Assembly (NCBI RefSeq): GCF_004770745.1
Contig: NZ_RQGD01000035.1
Location: 1-64,000, forward strand
DNA from: Leptospira ognonensis
GTDB lineage: Bacteria > Spirochaetota > Leptospiria > Leptospirales > Leptospiraceae
Length of the DNA stretch: 64,000 nucleotides
Direction of reading: 5' to 3'
Part shown: positions 37,158-56,227 of the stretch, piece after piece
Layout: the number at the start of each line of letters is the position of its first letter
Numbering within the stretch: position 1 is the stretch's first letter
Program-made: the position numbers and the translations under genes
The notes under the pieces: model-generated
Databases searched by the model: none
What the model was told of the DNA's origin: nothing
Seen by the model: only the letters and a program-made list of their open reading frames with translations

Positions 37158-37925
37158 TTATATACGTACTCCTCCTGAAATTTCTAGAATGACTCCAGTA
37201 ATTAAATCATTTTCGATAATAAATTGAGTTGTTTGGGCAATTTCATCCGGTTCTCCCAGTCTGCCTATTGGTATGATGGATTTCCATTTTTCTAATGCTT
37301 CTGGATTCATATCCTTTAATACCATTTCCGTACCTATGAATCCGGGTGCAATTCCAGCGACTCGTATGCCATATCTTGCAAGTTCCTTGGACCATGTCAC
37401 AGTCATAGCTGCTACCCCCGCCTTAGCCGCGCTATAATTGGTTTGGCCAGAGTTGCCATGCATTGCAATCGATGCAATGGGTATGATCACTCCTGATTTC
37501 TGTTCAGCCATGCAAGCTGCCGCTTCCCTTCCGGTTAAAAAAACGCCTGTTAGATTGACATCAATCACAGACTGCCATTGGTCTATCCCCATTTTTGCTT
37601 TCACTTTTCCGGTTTCTTTATCCACGCGGATGAGGAGGCCATCTCGTAGGATGCCTGCATTTAAGACAGCAACATCGAGACGTCCCCATTTCTCTTTTGC
37701 AAGCTGTATCAAACGTACGCTTTCTTCTTCACGAGCGACATTTGCGGCAATTCCAATCGTAGGAATGCCTTGTTTTTCAAATTCGACGACAGTTTCATTT
37801 AGTTTTTCTTGTTGGATGTCCGAGAGGATGATATTGGCTCCCAATTTTCCGAGCCGAAGGGCCATAGCCTTTCCGAGCCCGCCTGCAGAACCAGTGATTA
37901 ATATACTTGCGCCTTTTATTTCCAT
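37158..37925 (-). CDS. FabG-like short-chain dehydrogenase/reductase
   Basis: This classical SDR of about 255 residues has [16 protein letters not shown] (NAD(P) binding), a catalytic serine in IASIA, and NYSAAKAG with Tyr and Lys. VLNAGI and PGFIGTEM are also standard. The sequence resembles 3-oxoacyl-ACP reductases and FabG-like acetoacetyl-CoA reductases, but the substrate is not fixed by context. ATG 37925 is preferred over a TTG three codons upstream. It lies 50 bases downstream of the ATPase-domain gene on the same strand. Confidence 0.85.
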   Translation of the reverse strand: MEIKGASILITGSAGGLGKAMALRLGKLGANIILSDIQQEKLNETVVEFEKQGIPTIGIAANVAREEESVRLIQLAKEKWGRLDVAVLNAGILRDGLLIRVDKETGKVKAKMGIDQWQSVIDVNLTGVFLTGREAAACMAEQKSGVIIPIASIAMHGNSGQTNYSAAKAGVAAMTVTWSKELARYGIRVAGIAPGFIGTEMVLKDMNPEALEKWKSIIPIGRLGEPDEIAQTTQFIIENDLITGVILEISGGVRI

Positions 37926-37974
37926 GCCCACCAATATGGGGAGTGGTGGGTGGGAAGTCTAGGAAAATCGAAAA

Positions 37975-38670
37975 TTAGTGAAGCTCGGCGATTTCCCCAC
38001 TGCGGATAGAAACATAATTTTCAGAAAAAGGGATTTCGACCCTTGCAATGGTTCTATCGGCGTGTGTGATGATGCGAAAGAGATTGGGATCAATTCCCTC
38101 GTTTTTCATAAGGATCATGATGAGGGCAATGCCGAGGCCAGCACCTTCTGTATTGTCCATATTGTCCATATAGAATTCTGCGATGTCATTATAGCCCATC
38201 GACTTCTTCATTTTTTCCCGCATCCGAGTCTCTTCGGTTTTGATCACAGGGGTATTGTTTAAAACTTCGACGAGCATTCCATCTGGACAGTAGTGGAATT
38301 TCAATTGTACATAAACGCCTCGCGCTAAGCAACGTCGGCCATATTCTTCTGCCATCTTTTCTGAGAACTTTTTGGAATATTCTTTGATGCCTTTTTCATA
38401 ATCTTCCGGATTCGTAATATCAAGTCCCTCGTCCTCAAAAAATACCCGTTTTTGATTCGCCTTGATCCCGTTGATCGTAAGTTCTTTTGTGATCGTGTAG
38501 AGCATTTCAATGAACCGGGCATTCTGCCTGTCCGTTAGAATTTCCGTAATGAGTCCTAGAACATATTGTTCTAGTTGGCGGTTCATTCGGGAGGAGCGAA
38601 CGGAAATTTTGGAATTTGCCTTTACCAATTCTGGGATTTTTGATTCAAGTTCTTGAAAGGGTTTTGCCAC
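37975..38670 (-). CDS. Histidine-kinase-like ATPase-domain protein
   Basis: The 231-residue soluble protein carries a GHKL-type ATPase core: TKELTINGIKANQKR matches the N box and NTEGAGLGIALIMILM the G box, ending in RVEIPF. It has no membrane segment, no phospho-accepting histidine domain and no receiver domain. It could be an anti-sigma-factor kinase-like switch protein or a partner in a signalling system. It is the first of two minus-strand genes reading away from the tRNA/ribosomal locus. Confidence 0.7.
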   Translation of the reverse strand: MAKPFQELESKIPELVKANSKISVRSSRMNRQLEQYVLGLITEILTDRQNARFIEMLYTITKELTINGIKANQKRVFFEDEGLDITNPEDYEKGIKEYSKKFSEKMAEEYGRRCLARGVYVQLKFHYCPDGMLVEVLNNTPVIKTEETRMREKMKKSMGYNDIAEFYMDNMDNTEGAGLGIALIMILMKNEGIDPNLFRIITHADRTIARVEIPFSENYVSIRSGEIAELH

Positions 38671-38798
38671 AGTTTTTCCTACACTTCCTACGGGAGTCCT
38701 TTATATTATCGAACTGGTCTGCCGTAAAACTGAATTCTGTTCGAATTAAACAAAATTCCTTATTTTTTTGCAAAATCAGGAAATAAACCCATTTTCCA

Positions 38799-38828
38799 TT
38801 GACCAAACAGGCCTATTAAAAATAGTGT
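38799..38828 (+). promoter_or_regulatory. Candidate promoter for the tRNA-secE-nusG unit
   Basis: TTGACC (38799-38804) is followed after 18 bases by TAGTGT (38823-38828), about 50 bases before tRNA-Thr. The -35 is good and the -10 is weak. The rest of the 208-base spacer from 38671 shows no coding sequence. Confidence 0.4.
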
Positions 38829-38876
38829 AAAAAACCTAGCCCTTCTTGGGAGCTCGTGCTTTGAGTGGGAGAGGAT

Positions 38877-38950
<74 letters not shown>

Positions 38951-38955
38951 TGTAT

Positions 38956-39029
38956 AGGGCTGTAGTTTAATGGTAGAACTAGGATCTCCAAAGTCCCAGG
39001 TGGGAGTTCGATTCTCTCCAGCCCTGCCA
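38956..39029 (+). tRNA. tRNA-Trp(CCA)
   Basis: Acceptor AGGGCTG pairs with CAGCCCT, discriminator G, and the 3' CCA is encoded. The anticodon loop CTCCAAA gives anticodon CCA, and the T arm is GGGAG-TTCGATT-CTCTC. tRNA-Trp immediately upstream of secE is a widespread bacterial arrangement. Confidence 0.95.
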
Positions 39030-39086
39030 TTAGATGTTGCAGAGAAGACTACTAAGTAAAAGAGAAAGAAGATTAGGACAAAGTTG

Positions 39087-39275
39087 ATGAAAGCCACTAG
39101 TTTCATTCAAGAGTGCAAAGCAGAATTAGAAAAAGTCCACTGGCCTACCCGTCAGGAGGTCGTGAGTTCTACTGTCGTTGTCCTTCTTACAGTTATTATA
39201 TTTTCCCTTTTCCTATCCGCATCGGATTTCCTATTTTTGAGACTACTTAAGTGGTTTTGGGCATTGGGTGCGTAG
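39087..39275 (+). CDS. secE: Preprotein translocase subunit SecE
   Basis: The 62-residue protein has the SecE pattern: a short amphipathic cytoplasmic helix with [17 protein letters not shown] (the conserved W-P-T/S-R) followed by one membrane helix, residues about 29-50. It partners SecY and SecG in the translocon. ATG 39087 is used; a TTG one codon earlier is in frame. Position between tRNA-Trp and nusG is standard. Confidence 0.95.
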   Translation: MKATSFIQECKAELEKVHWPTRQEVVSSTVVVLLTVIIFSLFLSASDFLFLRLLKWFWALGA

Positions 39276-39293
39276 GAGAAAGTTTCAGTTAAA

Positions 39294-39848
39294 ATGAGTG
39301 ATTCTACGGAAAAAAAATGGTATGTCCTTCAGACCTATTCGGGTCATGAAAATAAGGTCAAAACCAATATAGAAAAGATGGTCCAACAACAGAAGTTAGA
39401 GGACCAGATCTTCTCAGTGAAGATTCCTTCAATGGATGTTGCTGAGATGAAAAATGGCAAGAAAAAAGTTACGAAAAAGAAACTGATGCCAGGTTATGTT
39501 TTAGTTGAGATGAACATGACGGATGATTTGCGATTCAAAATCCAAAACCTTCCTTCTGTTTCAACATTTGTAGGTGGGCAAGGGAAGGGGCCAGAGCCGC
39601 TTTCTTTGGATGAGATTAAAAACCTATTTTCTGATGTCGGTGACGTGGAATCAGAAGAAGTATCTCGCCCTCGTTTTCTATTTAAAGTTGGTGAGACTCT
39701 CAAGATCATCGATGGTCCGTTTGCCAATTTCAGTGGGCTTGTGGATGAGATTTTTCCTGATAAAGGAAGATTGCGTGTAAGAGTTGAGATTTTCGGAAGG
39801 TCGACTCCCGTAGAACTTGATTATTTGCAAGTGAAGTCTGAACCGTAA
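39294..39848 (+). CDS. nusG: Transcription termination/antitermination factor NusG
   Basis: The 184-residue protein has the NGN domain start KKWYVLQTYSGHENKVK, the MPGYVLVEM strand and a C-terminal KOW domain (VGETLKIIDGPFANFSG). It binds RNA polymerase and couples to Rho or ribosomal S10. Length is normal. It lies 18 bases after secE and 40 bases before rplK. Confidence 0.96.
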   Translation: MSDSTEKKWYVLQTYSGHENKVKTNIEKMVQQQKLEDQIFSVKIPSMDVAEMKNGKKKVTKKKLMPGYVLVEMNMTDDLRFKIQNLPSVSTFVGGQGKGPEPLSLDEIKNLFSDVGDVESEEVSRPRFLFKVGETLKIIDGPFANFSGLVDEIFPDKGRLRVRVEIFGRSTPVELDYLQVKSEP

Positions 39849-39888
39849 TATTTCGTTAGAGTTTTGATAAGTAAGGATTTTTAAGTTT

Positions 39889-40317
39889 ATGGCCGCAAAG
39901 AAAGTAGTAAAACAAATTAAACTCCAAGTGGAAGCTGGCAAAGCAAACCCAGCTCCTCCAGTAGGACCGGCACTCGGTCAAGCTGGTTTGAACATTATGG
40001 AATTTTGTAAGCAGTTCAACGAGAGAACCAAGGCGCAGATTGGCCTCAAGCTTCCTGTTGTGATTACTGTTTTTACGGACAGAAGTTTTACTTTCATTAC
40101 AAAGTCGCCACCAGCGGCACTTTTGGTATTGAAAACTCTCGGGATTACTTCTGGCTCTCCTACGCCACACGTAACAAAGGTGGGAACCATCAAACGTGCC
40201 CAGCTCGAAGAAATTGCAAAAACAAAAATGGAAGACTTAAATGCGAACGATATGGAAGCAGCGATTAAAATCATTGCTGGTACATGCCGGTCCATGGGCG
40301 TCAACGTAGAAGTATAA
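39889..40317 (+). CDS. rplK: 50S ribosomal protein L11
   Basis: The 142-residue protein has [20 protein letters not shown], the conserved proline-rich N-terminal thiostrepton-region signature, and a C-terminal rRNA-binding domain (AGTCRSMGV). It is part of the GTPase-associated centre. ATG follows the weak site TAAGGA. Length is standard. Confidence 0.97.
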   Translation: MAAKKVVKQIKLQVEAGKANPAPPVGPALGQAGLNIMEFCKQFNERTKAQIGLKLPVVITVFTDRSFTFITKSPPAALLVLKTLGITSGSPTPHVTKVGTIKRAQLEEIAKTKMEDLNANDMEAAIKIIAGTCRSMGVNVEV

Positions 40318-40339
40318 TAGGATTCTGGTAACTTAAGTT

Positions 40340-41032
40340 ATGAAACGCGGTAAAAAATATATCCAACTAAAAGAAAAAGTAGATCGCACAAAGTCCTATC
40401 CGCTCATTGAAGCAGTGGGTCTTGCGAAATCGACATCATACACTAAGTTTGATGGTACATTAGAAATTTCTACAAAGATCAATTATAAATCCCTACAAAA
40501 CGTGAGAGGGACAATCTCTCTACCACACGGAACAGGTAAGACCATTAAGGTTTTAGTATTCTGTAAAGGTGACAAGCAAAACGAGGCAAAGGCTGCAGGA
40601 GCAGATTTCGTTGGCGATATGGACCTCATTGAAAAAGTTGCGGCTGGATGGACTGATTTTGACGCCTGTGTTGCTACTCCTGATATGATGAAGGAAGTTG
40701 GTAAGCTCGGACCCGTTCTTGGAAGAAAGGGTCTTATGCCAAAGCCAAAAGCAGGAACGGTTACAACTGACGTAACAAAGGCTGTCAAAGAACTGAAAGC
40801 TGGACGAATTGAATACAGACCTGATAAGGGTGGAGTTGTTCACTTAGGCGTTGGCAAGGTTTCTTTTGCTGACGATAAACTTCAGGACAATATCAACGCA
40901 GTCGTGGCAGCGCTGATGAAAGATAAACCTTCTGATGCAAAGGGTGATTATTTAAAATCCTTCGCCGTTTCGGCGACTATGGGTATCGGCGTAAAGGTCG
41001 ATGTCAAAGAATTAGTAAACGCAAATATATAA
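40340..41032 (+). CDS. rplA: 50S ribosomal protein L1
   Basis: The 230-residue protein has the conserved [18 protein letters not shown] segment and [13 protein letters not shown]. It forms the L1 stalk and in many bacteria represses its own operon. The gap to rplJ is ten bases, so there is no separate rplJL leader as in E. coli. Confidence 0.97.
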   Translation: MKRGKKYIQLKEKVDRTKSYPLIEAVGLAKSTSYTKFDGTLEISTKINYKSLQNVRGTISLPHGTGKTIKVLVFCKGDKQNEAKAAGADFVGDMDLIEKVAAGWTDFDACVATPDMMKEVGKLGPVLGRKGLMPKPKAGTVTTDVTKAVKELKAGRIEYRPDKGGVVHLGVGKVSFADDKLQDNINAVVAALMKDKPSDAKGDYLKSFAVSATMGIGVKVDVKELVNANI

Positions 41033-41042
41033 CGGAAATACA

Positions 41043-41573
41043 ATGGCAAACGCGAGCAAAATTGAAGCAGTAGCAGAGTTAAAAACCAGATTAGAAAAAA
41101 GACCTAATTTCATATTGGCGTCTTACAGTGGTCTTACGGTTGAGGATATGACAAATCTTAGAGCACAACTTCGTAAACAAGGCTCTGAGATGAAGGTGAT
41201 TAAAAATAACCTGTTCTTACGTGCTCTAAAAGAATCAACGTTACATAAAGATAAATCTATAGATTTTGGCGACATATACAAAGGTCCACTTGCAGCGATT
41301 TTTTCGACGGAAGAGTTGCCTGCGGTCGCAAAAGTTTGCAAAGATTTTGCAAAAGATAAAAAAGATTTAGATGTTAAGACTGGTTATTTCGATGGCCAAG
41401 TCCTAGACAAGAAGGGTGTTGAGTCGATAGCCGGCCTTCCTTCTAAACAAGAACTACTTGCACAAATTGCACGTGGTCTAAACGCACCTAGTACACAAAT
41501 TGCCTCAGGTATGAACCAGATTATTGCTAGTTTGGCCCGAGGGATCAAAGCTATTGGTGAAAAGAACGGCTAA
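41043..41573 (+). CDS. rplJ: 50S ribosomal protein L10
   Basis: The 176-residue stalk-base protein has [19 protein letters not shown] and [12 protein letters not shown] in its globular N-domain and a C-terminal helix (about 140-176) that should bind L7/L12 dimers. Length is normal. It is followed after 45 bases by rplL. Confidence 0.96.
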   Translation: MANASKIEAVAELKTRLEKRPNFILASYSGLTVEDMTNLRAQLRKQGSEMKVIKNNLFLRALKESTLHKDKSIDFGDIYKGPLAAIFSTEELPAVAKVCKDFAKDKKDLDVKTGYFDGQVLDKKGVESIAGLPSKQELLAQIARGLNAPSTQIASGMNQIIASLARGIKAIGEKNG

Positions 41574-41618
41574 TATCCACTGGATTCATAGTGATTAGTA
41601 GAGTAAGGAGAATATAGG

Positions 41619-41996
<378 letters not shown>

Positions 41997-42039
41997 TCAC
42001 CAGCTTGCAGGTTTCTTCATCCCCTTTCTTCAAAAATTT

Positions 42040-42077
42040 AGAGGCAGGGAGGCCGTAGGCGTCCCCACCTCTATTTT
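42040..42077 (+). terminator. Hairpin between rplL and rpoB, possible attenuator
   Basis: The stem AGAGG/CCTCT continues through a symmetric CA/CA internal loop into GGGA/TCCC and an inner GCC-GTA-GGC hairpin. It ends in a short ATTTT. The T-tract is too brief for full termination, so partial read-through, as at the E. coli rplL-rpoB attenuator, is plausible. Confidence 0.55.
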
Positions 42078-42103
42078 GTCATTTATAGTTACCATCATAT
42101 TTT
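42076..42103 (+). promoter_or_regulatory. Weak candidate internal promoter for rpoBC
   Basis: TTGTCA (five of six) and TATTTT (four of six) are 16 bases apart, 23 bases upstream of rpoB ATG. It starts within the T-tract of the hairpin. Support is modest. Confidence 0.25.
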
Positions 42104-42126
42104 GTTATATCTAGGGAGAGTGTTCC

Positions 42127-45813
<3,687 letters not shown>

Positions 45814-45824
45814 GGGAAAAGATT

Positions 45825-50144
<4,320 letters not shown>

Positions 50145-50256
50145 ACCTTGTCGTCCTTAGAAATTATTAAGGTTTTCGTTTACAAAAACAGGCTTTCTGG
50201 AAGTTTGGACGGAAACGGCATATTTAAAATAGAGAATAGAGTTAAGAAGGAATCGA

Positions 50257-50631
50257 ATGCCTACAATTAATCAGCTCATCCGACACGGAAGAGACGCACA
50301 AAAGAAAAGAACTAAATCACCCGCGCTGAAAGCATGTCCTCAAAGAAGAGGTGTTTGCACTCGGGTAATGACTTTTACACCAAAAAAACCAAACTCAGCA
50401 CTAAGAAAAGTTGCGAGGGTTCGTTTGACTACAGGTATAGAGGTTACTGCTTATATTCCTGGAGAAGGTCACAACCTACAAGAGCACAACGTTGTTCTGA
50501 TTCGTGGTGGTCGGGTAAAAGATTTACCAGGGGTTCGTTATCATATCGTTCGCGGAACACTCGATACACTAGGTGTTGACAAACGCCGAAAAAGTAGATC
50601 TAAATATGGCGCTAAGCGTCCTAAGGCGTAG
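50257..50631 (+). CDS. rpsL: 30S ribosomal protein S12
   Basis: The 124-residue decoding-centre protein has [17 protein letters not shown] with K43 and the [14 protein letters not shown] loop with K88, the two lysines altered in streptomycin-resistant mutants; both are wild type here. ATG follows AAGAAGGA. It starts the str-like gene group after a 112-base gap from rpoC. The gap holds a weak CCTTA/TAAGG inverted repeat but no convincing promoter. Confidence 0.97.
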   Translation: MPTINQLIRHGRDAQKKRTKSPALKACPQRRGVCTRVMTFTPKKPNSALRKVARVRLTTGIEVTAYIPGEGHNLQEHNVVLIRGGRVKDLPGVRYHIVRGTLDTLGVDKRRKSRSKYGAKRPKA

Positions 50632-50645
50632 AGGAGAATTACCGT

Positions 50646-51119
50646 ATGTCTAGAAGAAGAGGAAAAGTAGACCCACGCCCGATGATCGGGGATCCAAAAT
50701 TCAATGATAAAGTGGTAACAAAGTTTATCAACTGTCTCATGGTAGATGGAAAAAAGAGTGTCGCGGAATCTGTGTTTTACGACGCATTAGAAGTTATCAA
50801 TAAGAAAACAGGCCAAGATCCATTCGTTGTTTTTCAAGAAGCCTTAGAAAATGTGAAACCACAAGTGGAAGTGAAATCTAGAAGAGTAGGTGGTGTTACC
50901 TACCAAGTACCGATTGAAGTAAGACCTGAAAGAAGGCTCGCTCTTGGAATTAGATGGCTCATTCGTTATTCAAGAGATAGAAACGAAAAATCTATGAAAA
51001 ACAAACTAGCTGCTGAGTTTATGGAAGCACAAAAAGGTACTGGTTCAGCGATCAAAAAGAAAGAAGATATCCGAAAAATGGCAGATGCCAACAAAGCATT
51101 CTCTCATTACCGATGGTAA
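50646..51119 (+). CDS. rpsG: 30S ribosomal protein S7
   Basis: The 157-residue protein has [27 protein letters not shown] and [18 protein letters not shown], the standard S7 signatures, ending in AFSHYRW. It nucleates folding of the 16S 3' major domain. A strong intrinsic terminator follows 31 bases after its stop. Confidence 0.97.
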   Translation: MSRRRGKVDPRPMIGDPKFNDKVVTKFINCLMVDGKKSVAESVFYDALEVINKKTGQDPFVVFQEALENVKPQVEVKSRRVGGVTYQVPIEVRPERRLALGIRWLIRYSRDRNEKSMKNKLAAEFMEAQKGTGSAIKKKEDIRKMADANKAFSHYRW

Positions 51120-51150
51120 TCTAACAAAATTCGATTCTAAAACATTTGAT

Positions 51151-51180
51151 AAGCCGGGTTTCGACTCGGCTTTTTTATTT
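51151..51180 (+). terminator. Rho-independent terminator after rpsG
   Basis: AAGCCG pairs with CGGCTT, with an inner GT/AC pair closing a TTCG tetraloop, followed by TTTTTTATTT. It should end most rpsL-rpsG transcripts before the EF-G-like gene, whose start codon lies two bases past the T-tract. Confidence 0.8.
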
Positions 51181-51181
51181 T

Positions 51182-53068
51182 ATGAACTATTCAACCATTG
51201 GAATATTTGCACACATCGATTCAGGGAAAACTACCTTAACCGAGCAAATTCTATTCAAAGCCGGTCTTATTTCGGCAGCGGGGAATATAGAAGACGGGAC
51301 AACCGAATCAGATACTCTTGTCGAAGAGATTGAACGAGGCATTTCGATCAGGTCCTCTTTTCATCAAATCCAATGGGCCTTTCACGGAAAGGATTACCAG
51401 CTTCAATTCGTAGATACACCCGGTCATATCGACTTTCGAAATCAAATCACAGACATTTTGCCAGCCATTGAACTCGCGGTCATTGTATTGGAAGCGGGTT
51501 CCCTCGTCCAATCGCAAGCCCGACTGATCATAGAGGAATGTTCCCTTCAGAAAGTCCCCATGATTTTTTTTATCAATAAGCTTGATAAACATTCTGACTA
51601 TTTAGATAATTTAATCGATTTAGAGGAGATTTTGGGCAAACCTCCTGTGGTCTTATTCCAAGGTGAGGACAATTTAGAAAAAATTACATACTTTTTGAAG
51701 GAACCGGAAACATTCCCTCTGTCCGTAGCCACTGAACTCATTCGATGGTCAGATGACCTTCTGATTTCTTCCTGGGCAGAAGGATCTAAAAATACCGAGT
51801 TAGGGATGCAGGGTTTGATAGAAGGAACAAATCTTTCCTTAGTATTCCCTGTCTATGGCGGTAGTGCGAAAACAGGAATTGGTGTGTCTGAACTTCTCGA
51901 TTTGCTTTGTCTGTTATCAGAGAAAAAAGTTACTTCGCAAGATACGAGCGGACAATTTGTATTGGCTCGAAGAATTCATCCAGATAACGGCCGCTATTCG
52001 GTGATCTATACAAAACAAGAAATCACATTTCCGGTGGAATTGGATACGCCCGAGGGTGTTTGCCGCATTCCCTTAGCTTACCGCCTCGCAAATGAGGAAT
52101 TCATTAGCACGAGTCATGTCGACAGGTCCATGCTCTATATCCTTCCTGATATGCCGACCTTACATTGTGTTCCAGGAAAGTATATTATGTCTCATCTATT
52201 GGCTCTTTCTGGTGGCGCTAAGCAAGTGTTAACCGCAAGTCCTTTTCTTGTGAATTTGGAGGCTGAGCAGACTAGCGAGAAAGAGTTCTGGTTGAAGCGA
52301 CTTGGGGACCTCTCTTGGGAAGATCCATCTTATGTCACAAGGGAAAATCCAGAGACAGGACAAATTGAACTTTCTGGGCGAGGGGAGTTGCACCTCGAAA
52401 TTGGCATCCGTCGGATCCAAGAAAATGCGAAAAAAAAATTACATATCAGTGCGATAAACATTGCGAGATTTGAGCGCTTCAAGAAAATGGCACATAAGGT
52501 TGCACTAGAGCATCGTGCCTTTGAAGATTCAAAGTCAAGTGGTACGCTCACCGCACTGCTGGAAGATACTGCCGATTTTTCAAAGCAAATTGCCTTTGAG
52601 GTAAGTCTTTCGGAAGAAGTTAAAAACTCGATTGAGACCGCTTTCTATGAATCCGCTTCGGCTGGGTTCTTCGGTTATGACGTATTAGGTGTTCGATTGC
52701 GCGTCGTTGCATTCGAAATGCCTCTTTCAGGTATGGAGTTCGTGCCGTCCCTTCTGAAAGTTGCCGTCAATATTGGAATGAAAGAGGGGTTTCATGAGAA
52801 CACCTTGTTGATTGGACCTATGACCGAGCTTGAAATACTCGTTGATGTGGCCCATGTAGGTGTAGTTCTTTCAGAGTTAAACCGGCGTTCTGCGAAAATC
52901 CATTCGGTGGATGAAGAACGATCAGGTAAGAGTCGCTTAAAAGCCACGGCATCGGCAGAAAACATGCTTGGCTTTTCAGGGGCTCTTAGAAACATGACCA
53001 AAGGGATTGGCATTTCTTGGGAAAGGACTGCTTTAACCTCTGAGATTTATGCAGTTCTAAAGGAGTAA
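51182..53068 (+). CDS. Divergent EF-G/TetM-like translational GTPase
   Basis: The protein of about 628 residues has all G motifs: AHIDSGKTT (G1), ERGISI (G2), VDTPGHIDF (G3), NKLD (G4) and a G5-like GSAKTGIG. SGRGELHLEI and a C-terminal ALRNMTKGIG place it in the EF-G superfamily. It is shorter than canonical EF-G (about 700). TTESDT, IFFINK and FPVYGGSAK recall TetM/ribosome-protection proteins, although LHLEI is EF-G-like. It occupies the fusA slot between rpsG and tuf, but canonical EF-G must be encoded elsewhere. ATG 51182 starts it directly after the terminator with no visible ribosome site. Antibiotic resistance is not implied. Confidence 0.8.
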   Translation: MNYSTIGIFAHIDSGKTTLTEQILFKAGLISAAGNIEDGTTESDTLVEEIERGISIRSSFHQIQWAFHGKDYQLQFVDTPGHIDFRNQITDILPAIELAVIVLEAGSLVQSQARLIIEECSLQKVPMIFFINKLDKHSDYLDNLIDLEEILGKPPVVLFQGEDNLEKITYFLKEPETFPLSVATELIRWSDDLLISSWAEGSKNTELGMQGLIEGTNLSLVFPVYGGSAKTGIGVSELLDLLCLLSEKKVTSQDTSGQFVLARRIHPDNGRYSVIYTKQEITFPVELDTPEGVCRIPLAYRLANEEFISTSHVDRSMLYILPDMPTLHCVPGKYIMSHLLALSGGAKQVLTASPFLVNLEAEQTSEKEFWLKRLGDLSWEDPSYVTRENPETGQIELSGRGELHLEIGIRRIQENAKKKLHISAINIARFERFKKMAHKVALEHRAFEDSKSSGTLTALLEDTADFSKQIAFEVSLSEEVKNSIETAFYESASAGFFGYDVLGVRLRVVAFEMPLSGMEFVPSLLKVAVNIGMKEGFHENTLLIGPMTELEILVDVAHVGVVLSELNRRSAKIHSVDEERSGKSRLKATASAENMLGFSGALRNMTKGIGISWERTALTSEIYAVLKE

Positions 53069-53116
53069 AGAACCCGAATCGGGTCTTGCACCACGATTGA
53101 GGAGTAGATTCTAACA

Positions 53117-54322
<1,206 letters not shown>

Positions 54323-54327
54323 CTTAA

Positions 54328-54636
54328 ATGGCAGGACAAAGAATTCGCGTTAAGTTAAAAGCTTTCGATCATAGGTTGATTGACCAATCAACCTATGAGA
54401 TCGTTGCGACTGCGAAAAGGACTGGAGCTACTGTCTCCGGTCCCATCCCGCTTCCAACGAAAAAAGAAATCTACACGGTGTTACGTTCTCCTCACGTGAA
54501 TAAAAAAGCTCGGGAACAATTCGAAATGAGAACTCACAAGAGACTCATAGATATTTTAAATACTAATGAAGATACTGTAGAAGCTTTAATGAAGCTCCAA
54601 CTCCCGGCGGGAGTCTCAGTAGACATTAAATCCTAA
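54328..54636 (+). CDS. rpsJ: 30S ribosomal protein S10
   Basis: The 102-residue protein begins [18 protein letters not shown] and has [11 protein letters not shown] and the RTHKRLIDI loop, the universal S10 signatures. S10 is also NusE, a partner of NusG. First gene of the S10 cluster, five bases after tuf, so probably co-transcribed with it. Confidence 0.97.
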   Translation: MAGQRIRVKLKAFDHRLIDQSTYEIVATAKRTGATVSGPIPLPTKKEIYTVLRSPHVNKKAREQFEMRTHKRLIDILNTNEDTVEALMKLQLPAGVSVDIKS

Positions 54637-54647
54637 GGATAGGATCC

Positions 54648-55271
54648 ATGGCAAAAGGTTTGATCGGCGAAAAATTGGGCATGGCCCACATCTTTAATGA
54701 TGATGGTAAAATGGTTACTGTAACTATTTTGCGTGTGGGTCCTTGTTTCGTGTCTCAAGTGAAAACACAAGGAATTGATGGATATGAATCCACCCAACTT
54801 GCGTTTGACGAGGCAAAGGAAAAGAATCTCTCCAAAGCGGAAGTAGGGCACCTAAAAAAGGCCAGCCTTAGCGCGAAACAGCATTTGGCTGAATTTTCTG
54901 GTTTCGAGGGCGCGACTCTTGGATCAGAGATAAAACTAACGGATATATTCGCTTTGAATGATACAGTAAAGGTTTCCGGAACTTCCAAAGGGAAGGGAAC
55001 TCAGGGTGTGATTAAACGCCATGGGTTTGCGGGTGGTCCAAAAGGTCACGGTTCAAGATTCCAAAGGCATCCGGGATCGATCGGATCCAACACGACACCT
55101 GGTCGCGTATTCAAAGGATTAAAAATGGGTGGTAGAATGGGGAATGCGGAAAGCACAGTTCGAAACCTAAAAGTAGTTAAAATTGAACCAGAAACCAATC
55201 TGGTCTTCGTATCTGGTTCGGTGCCAGGTCGCGACAGATCGATCATCACGATCGAGAAAATCGGAAAGTAG
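54648..55271 (+). CDS. rplC: 50S ribosomal protein L3
   Basis: The 207-residue protein begins [15 protein letters not shown] and has the conserved central loop [16 protein letters not shown], which reaches the peptidyl-transferase centre, and [15 protein letters not shown]. Length is normal. Eight-base gap to rplD. Confidence 0.97.
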   Translation: MAKGLIGEKLGMAHIFNDDGKMVTVTILRVGPCFVSQVKTQGIDGYESTQLAFDEAKEKNLSKAEVGHLKKASLSAKQHLAEFSGFEGATLGSEIKLTDIFALNDTVKVSGTSKGKGTQGVIKRHGFAGGPKGHGSRFQRHPGSIGSNTTPGRVFKGLKMGGRMGNAESTVRNLKVVKIEPETNLVFVSGSVPGRDRSIITIEKIGK

Positions 55272-55279
55272 GATAGTAT

Positions 55280-55915
55280 ATGAAAGCACGTAAATACAAT
55301 AAAGAGGGCGTCTTCGTTAGCGAAGTCGAATTGCCAGCAGGTTTATTCTCTACTGGTATTTCCCTTGGTGCCATCTATGACGCGGTAAAGGCGGAAAATG
55401 CCAACCTACGCCAGGGCAATCATTCTACAAAAGATAGATCAGAAGTTCGAGGTGGTGGTAAGAAACCATGGGCCCAAAAAGGCACTGGTCGAGCACGACA
55501 AGGATCCATCAGAGCTCCTCATTTTGTCGGTGGTGGTATCATTCATGGACCAAAACCTAGAGATTATTCCTCCAATCTATCAAGATCAGTGAAAAAGAAA
55601 GCTGTGCTTTCTATCTTGAATAAAAAAGCAGAAGAGAATCGCGTTTGCATCATAGAAGATGTGGAACCTGCTTCTTATTCCACAAAGTCAATATTCAACA
55701 TACTTAAGAAGATGGAAATTGCAGACAAAGGGAACGTAGGGTTTGTGGTAGCTGGCGAAAACCAGTTCCTCAAAAAATCCACTCGTAACATTGAAACATT
55801 AAAGTATGTTAATAGCAAACGTATGGTTTGTCGTGATATTCTTTATAATAACAATCTAGTCATTGCTGAGAGTGCTCTTAAAGAGTTAATTGCTCAGTAT
55901 GGAAAGCAGGTATAA
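55280..55915 (+). CDS. rplD: 50S ribosomal protein L4
   Basis: The 211-residue protein has the extended exit-tunnel loop [20 protein letters not shown] and GPKPRDYS, with a globular domain around it. In enterobacteria L4 autoregulates the S10 operon; no comparable leader is seen here. It ends just before the GTG of rplW. Confidence 0.97.
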   Translation: MKARKYNKEGVFVSEVELPAGLFSTGISLGAIYDAVKAENANLRQGNHSTKDRSEVRGGGKKPWAQKGTGRARQGSIRAPHFVGGGIIHGPKPRDYSSNLSRSVKKKAVLSILNKKAEENRVCIIEDVEPASYSTKSIFNILKKMEIADKGNVGFVVAGENQFLKKSTRNIETLKYVNSKRMVCRDILYNNNLVIAESALKELIAQYGKQV

Positions 55916-55919
55916 CTCC

Positions 55920-56225
55920 GTGAATCTTGAAAATGTAATCCTTTCACCTGTTGTCACAGAAAAATCTCAGGATTTGCAATCCATTGGCGAGAGACTTGGA
56001 AAGCGTACTGTGAAGTATACTTTTAAAGTTCATCCTGATGCTAACAAAACTTTGATCAAACAAGCTTTAAAAAAGATGTATAATGTTGTTCCTTCCGCAG
56101 TCAACGTTGCGGTATTTCGCGGAAAAATGAAAAAATTTCGCAATATGCCTTCACAAAGACCACATTACAAGAAAGCAGTGGTTACCTTTGCTGATGGTGC
56201 TAGCTTGGATTTCGCTAAGGTTTAA
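55920..56225 (+). CDS. rplW: 50S ribosomal protein L23
   Basis: The protein of about 101 residues has [15 protein letters not shown] and [18 protein letters not shown], standard for L23 at the exit-tunnel rim where trigger factor and SRP dock. GTG 55920 gives the natural N-terminus; ATG 55899, within the end of rplD, is the alternative. Confidence 0.95.
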   Translation: MNLENVILSPVVTEKSQDLQSIGERLGKRTVKYTFKVHPDANKTLIKQALKKMYNVVPSAVNVAVFRGKMKKFRNMPSQRPHYKKAVVTFADGASLDFAKV

Positions 56226-56227
56226 AA

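Noticed and set aside
51182..53068. Calling the EF-G-like gene a tetracycline-resistance determinant.
   Set aside because: Resemblance to TetM is limited to parts of the G domain, while the GELHLEI motif is EF-G-like; location in the ribosomal operon argues for a housekeeping or specialised translation role.
53069..53116. ACCCG-AAT-CGGGT hairpin between the EF-G-like gene and tuf as a terminator.
   Set aside because: The stem is GC-rich but only five bases and has no T-tract after it; it may be a small leader structure at most.
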